DNA of 31,587 bases from Phycisphaerales bacterium UBA3190 (GTDB lineage: Bacteria > Planctomycetota > Phycisphaerae > Phycisphaerales > UBA1924). Location of the stretch: positions 130,265 to 161,851 of the forward strand of contig DEXG01000017.1 of assembly GCA_002364005.1 (NCBI GenBank). The letters run 5' to 3'. The stretch's first letter is position 1, and every line of letters begins with the position of its first letter. The notes below the pieces were generated by a model, which searched no databases, was not told where the DNA came from, and worked only from the letters and a program-made list of their open reading frames with translations. Positions 31,120 to 31,587 of this stretch are shown piece after piece. Both the position numbers and the translations under genes were made by a program.

Positions 31120-31587
31120 TTATCGAGTTTTTTTCATCCGTGCTTTGGTGGAATGGGCCATCAGCCGAAGCCCCCACGGGATTCCCTGAATCACATATCG
31201 TCGAAATAATCGCTTGGGCTCTTGGATCAGCCGGTGTAGCCATTCGATACCGGCTTTCTGGACCCATTCGGGAGCTCGGACGACATCGCCGGTGATAAAG
31301 CTCAGACTGATCCCCACCCCAATCCAGCAGGCTTTCGGGCACACGGATCGCATTTCGTGGATCAGTTTTTCCTGTTTGGGAGATCCGAGTGCCACGAGCA
31401 CGATATCCGGCGATGTTGAGGCCAACCCATCACGGATCACATCAATCTGCTCTTTGCTCTTCTCGAAGCCAAATGGGGGGCAGTGATACCCCGCAACCTG
31501 AATCTTCGGGTATCGTTCCCTGAGGACTCCAGCGGCTCGTTCAGCGACGCCCTCATCCCCGCCGAGTAGGTAAATGCTCAATCCACG
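31120..31587 (-). CDS. WecG/TagA/CpsF-family glycosyltransferase (5' end outside window)
   Basis: This transfers a sugar (N-acetylmannosaminuronate or N-acetylmannosamine in known members) to a lipid-linked GlcNAc. The visible 155 residues hold the family core: 'RGLSIYLLGGDEGVAERAA', 'VALGSPKQEKLIHEM', 'IGVGISLSFITGDVVRAPEWVQKAGIEWLHRLIQEPKRLFRRY'. The usual protein is about 240 residues, and the frame stays open at the right edge, so roughly 80-90 N-terminal residues are missing. The TTG at 31581 is not a likely start because the conserved segment already begins before it. Together with the dehydrogenase downstream it marks a polysaccharide locus that continues beyond the window. Confidence 0.92.
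   Translation of the reverse strand, partial: RGLSIYLLGGDEGVAERAAGVLRERYPKIQVAGYHCPPFGFEKSKEQIDVIRDGLASTSPDIVLVALGSPKQEKLIHEMRSVCPKACWIGVGISLSFITGDVVRAPEWVQKAGIEWLHRLIQEPKRLFRRYVIQGIPWGLRLMAHSTKARMKKTR

Noticed and set aside
31579..31581. TTG as the start of the glycosyltransferase
   Set aside because: The conserved family segment begins upstream of it, the protein would be about 90 residues short, and the frame is open to the window edge.

Overview
The window looks like a chromosomal segment of a planctomycete, most likely of the Phycisphaerae. This is an inference from style, not from a marker gene. The signs are GC-rich DNA, very large secreted or envelope proteins, several FT(L/V/I)(I/V)E-type prepilins with unusually long C-terminal parts, calcium-loop-like DxDxDG segments, and a pilus-type export system lacking the classic proteobacterial gene set. 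I see no phage, insertion sequence or CRISPR, so this reads as ordinary chromosome with some unusual gene architectures.

Left part (1-4.7 kb, minus strand): a peptide/solute ABC importer operon in the order permease C, substrate-binding protein, permease B. The last gene runs off the left edge, and no ATPase gene lies inside the window. The binding protein is held by an N-terminal membrane helix and a coiled coil instead of a lipobox. Both permeases carry large extra soluble segments. A tRNA-Pro(UGG) gene with a strong terminator sits just upstream.

Centre (4.7-22.5 kb, minus strand): a nine-gene cluster for a type IV pilus/type II secretion-like machine. In transcription order it is PilB/GspE ATPase 1, PilT retraction ATPase, PilB/GspE ATPase 2, PilC/GspF platform protein, then GspG-, GspH-, GspI/PilV-, GspJ/PilW- and GspK-like (pseudo)pilins. 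The four pilin genes G-H-I-J are joined by 1-4 nt overlaps. All five pilin-type proteins are far longer than their families, ending with a 1982-residue GspK-like protein. Both assembly ATPases have lost the tetracysteine zinc site. Most of the intercistronic gaps contain short GC-rich hairpins. No secretin, GspC/L/M or prepilin peptidase is encoded here.

Right part (22.6-31.6 kb): on the plus strand, a stand-alone phosphopantothenate-cysteine ligase (CoaB) overlaps by 8 nt a three-part protein made of a Gly/Arg/Pro-rich repeat tail, an RluA-like pseudouridine synthase and a SAM-dependent methyltransferase. Next come a small lipoprotein cytochrome c (minus) and a tRNA-Gly(UCC) (plus), divergently transcribed from two well-formed promoters, then an L-threonine aldolase (minus). 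A single-module NRPS-like protein (adenylation, carrier, thioesterase) follows on the plus strand behind a candidate promoter with an embedded inverted repeat. The right edge starts a surface-polysaccharide locus on the minus strand: a WecG/TagA glycosyltransferase cut by the window end, then a UDP-N-acetylglucosamine 6-dehydrogenase.

The best candidates for something undescribed are the giant-pseudopilin machine, the synthase-methyltransferase fusion and the A-T-TE enzyme. No stretch above 300 nt lacks a gene. All family calls rest on motifs read by eye. No database search was run.
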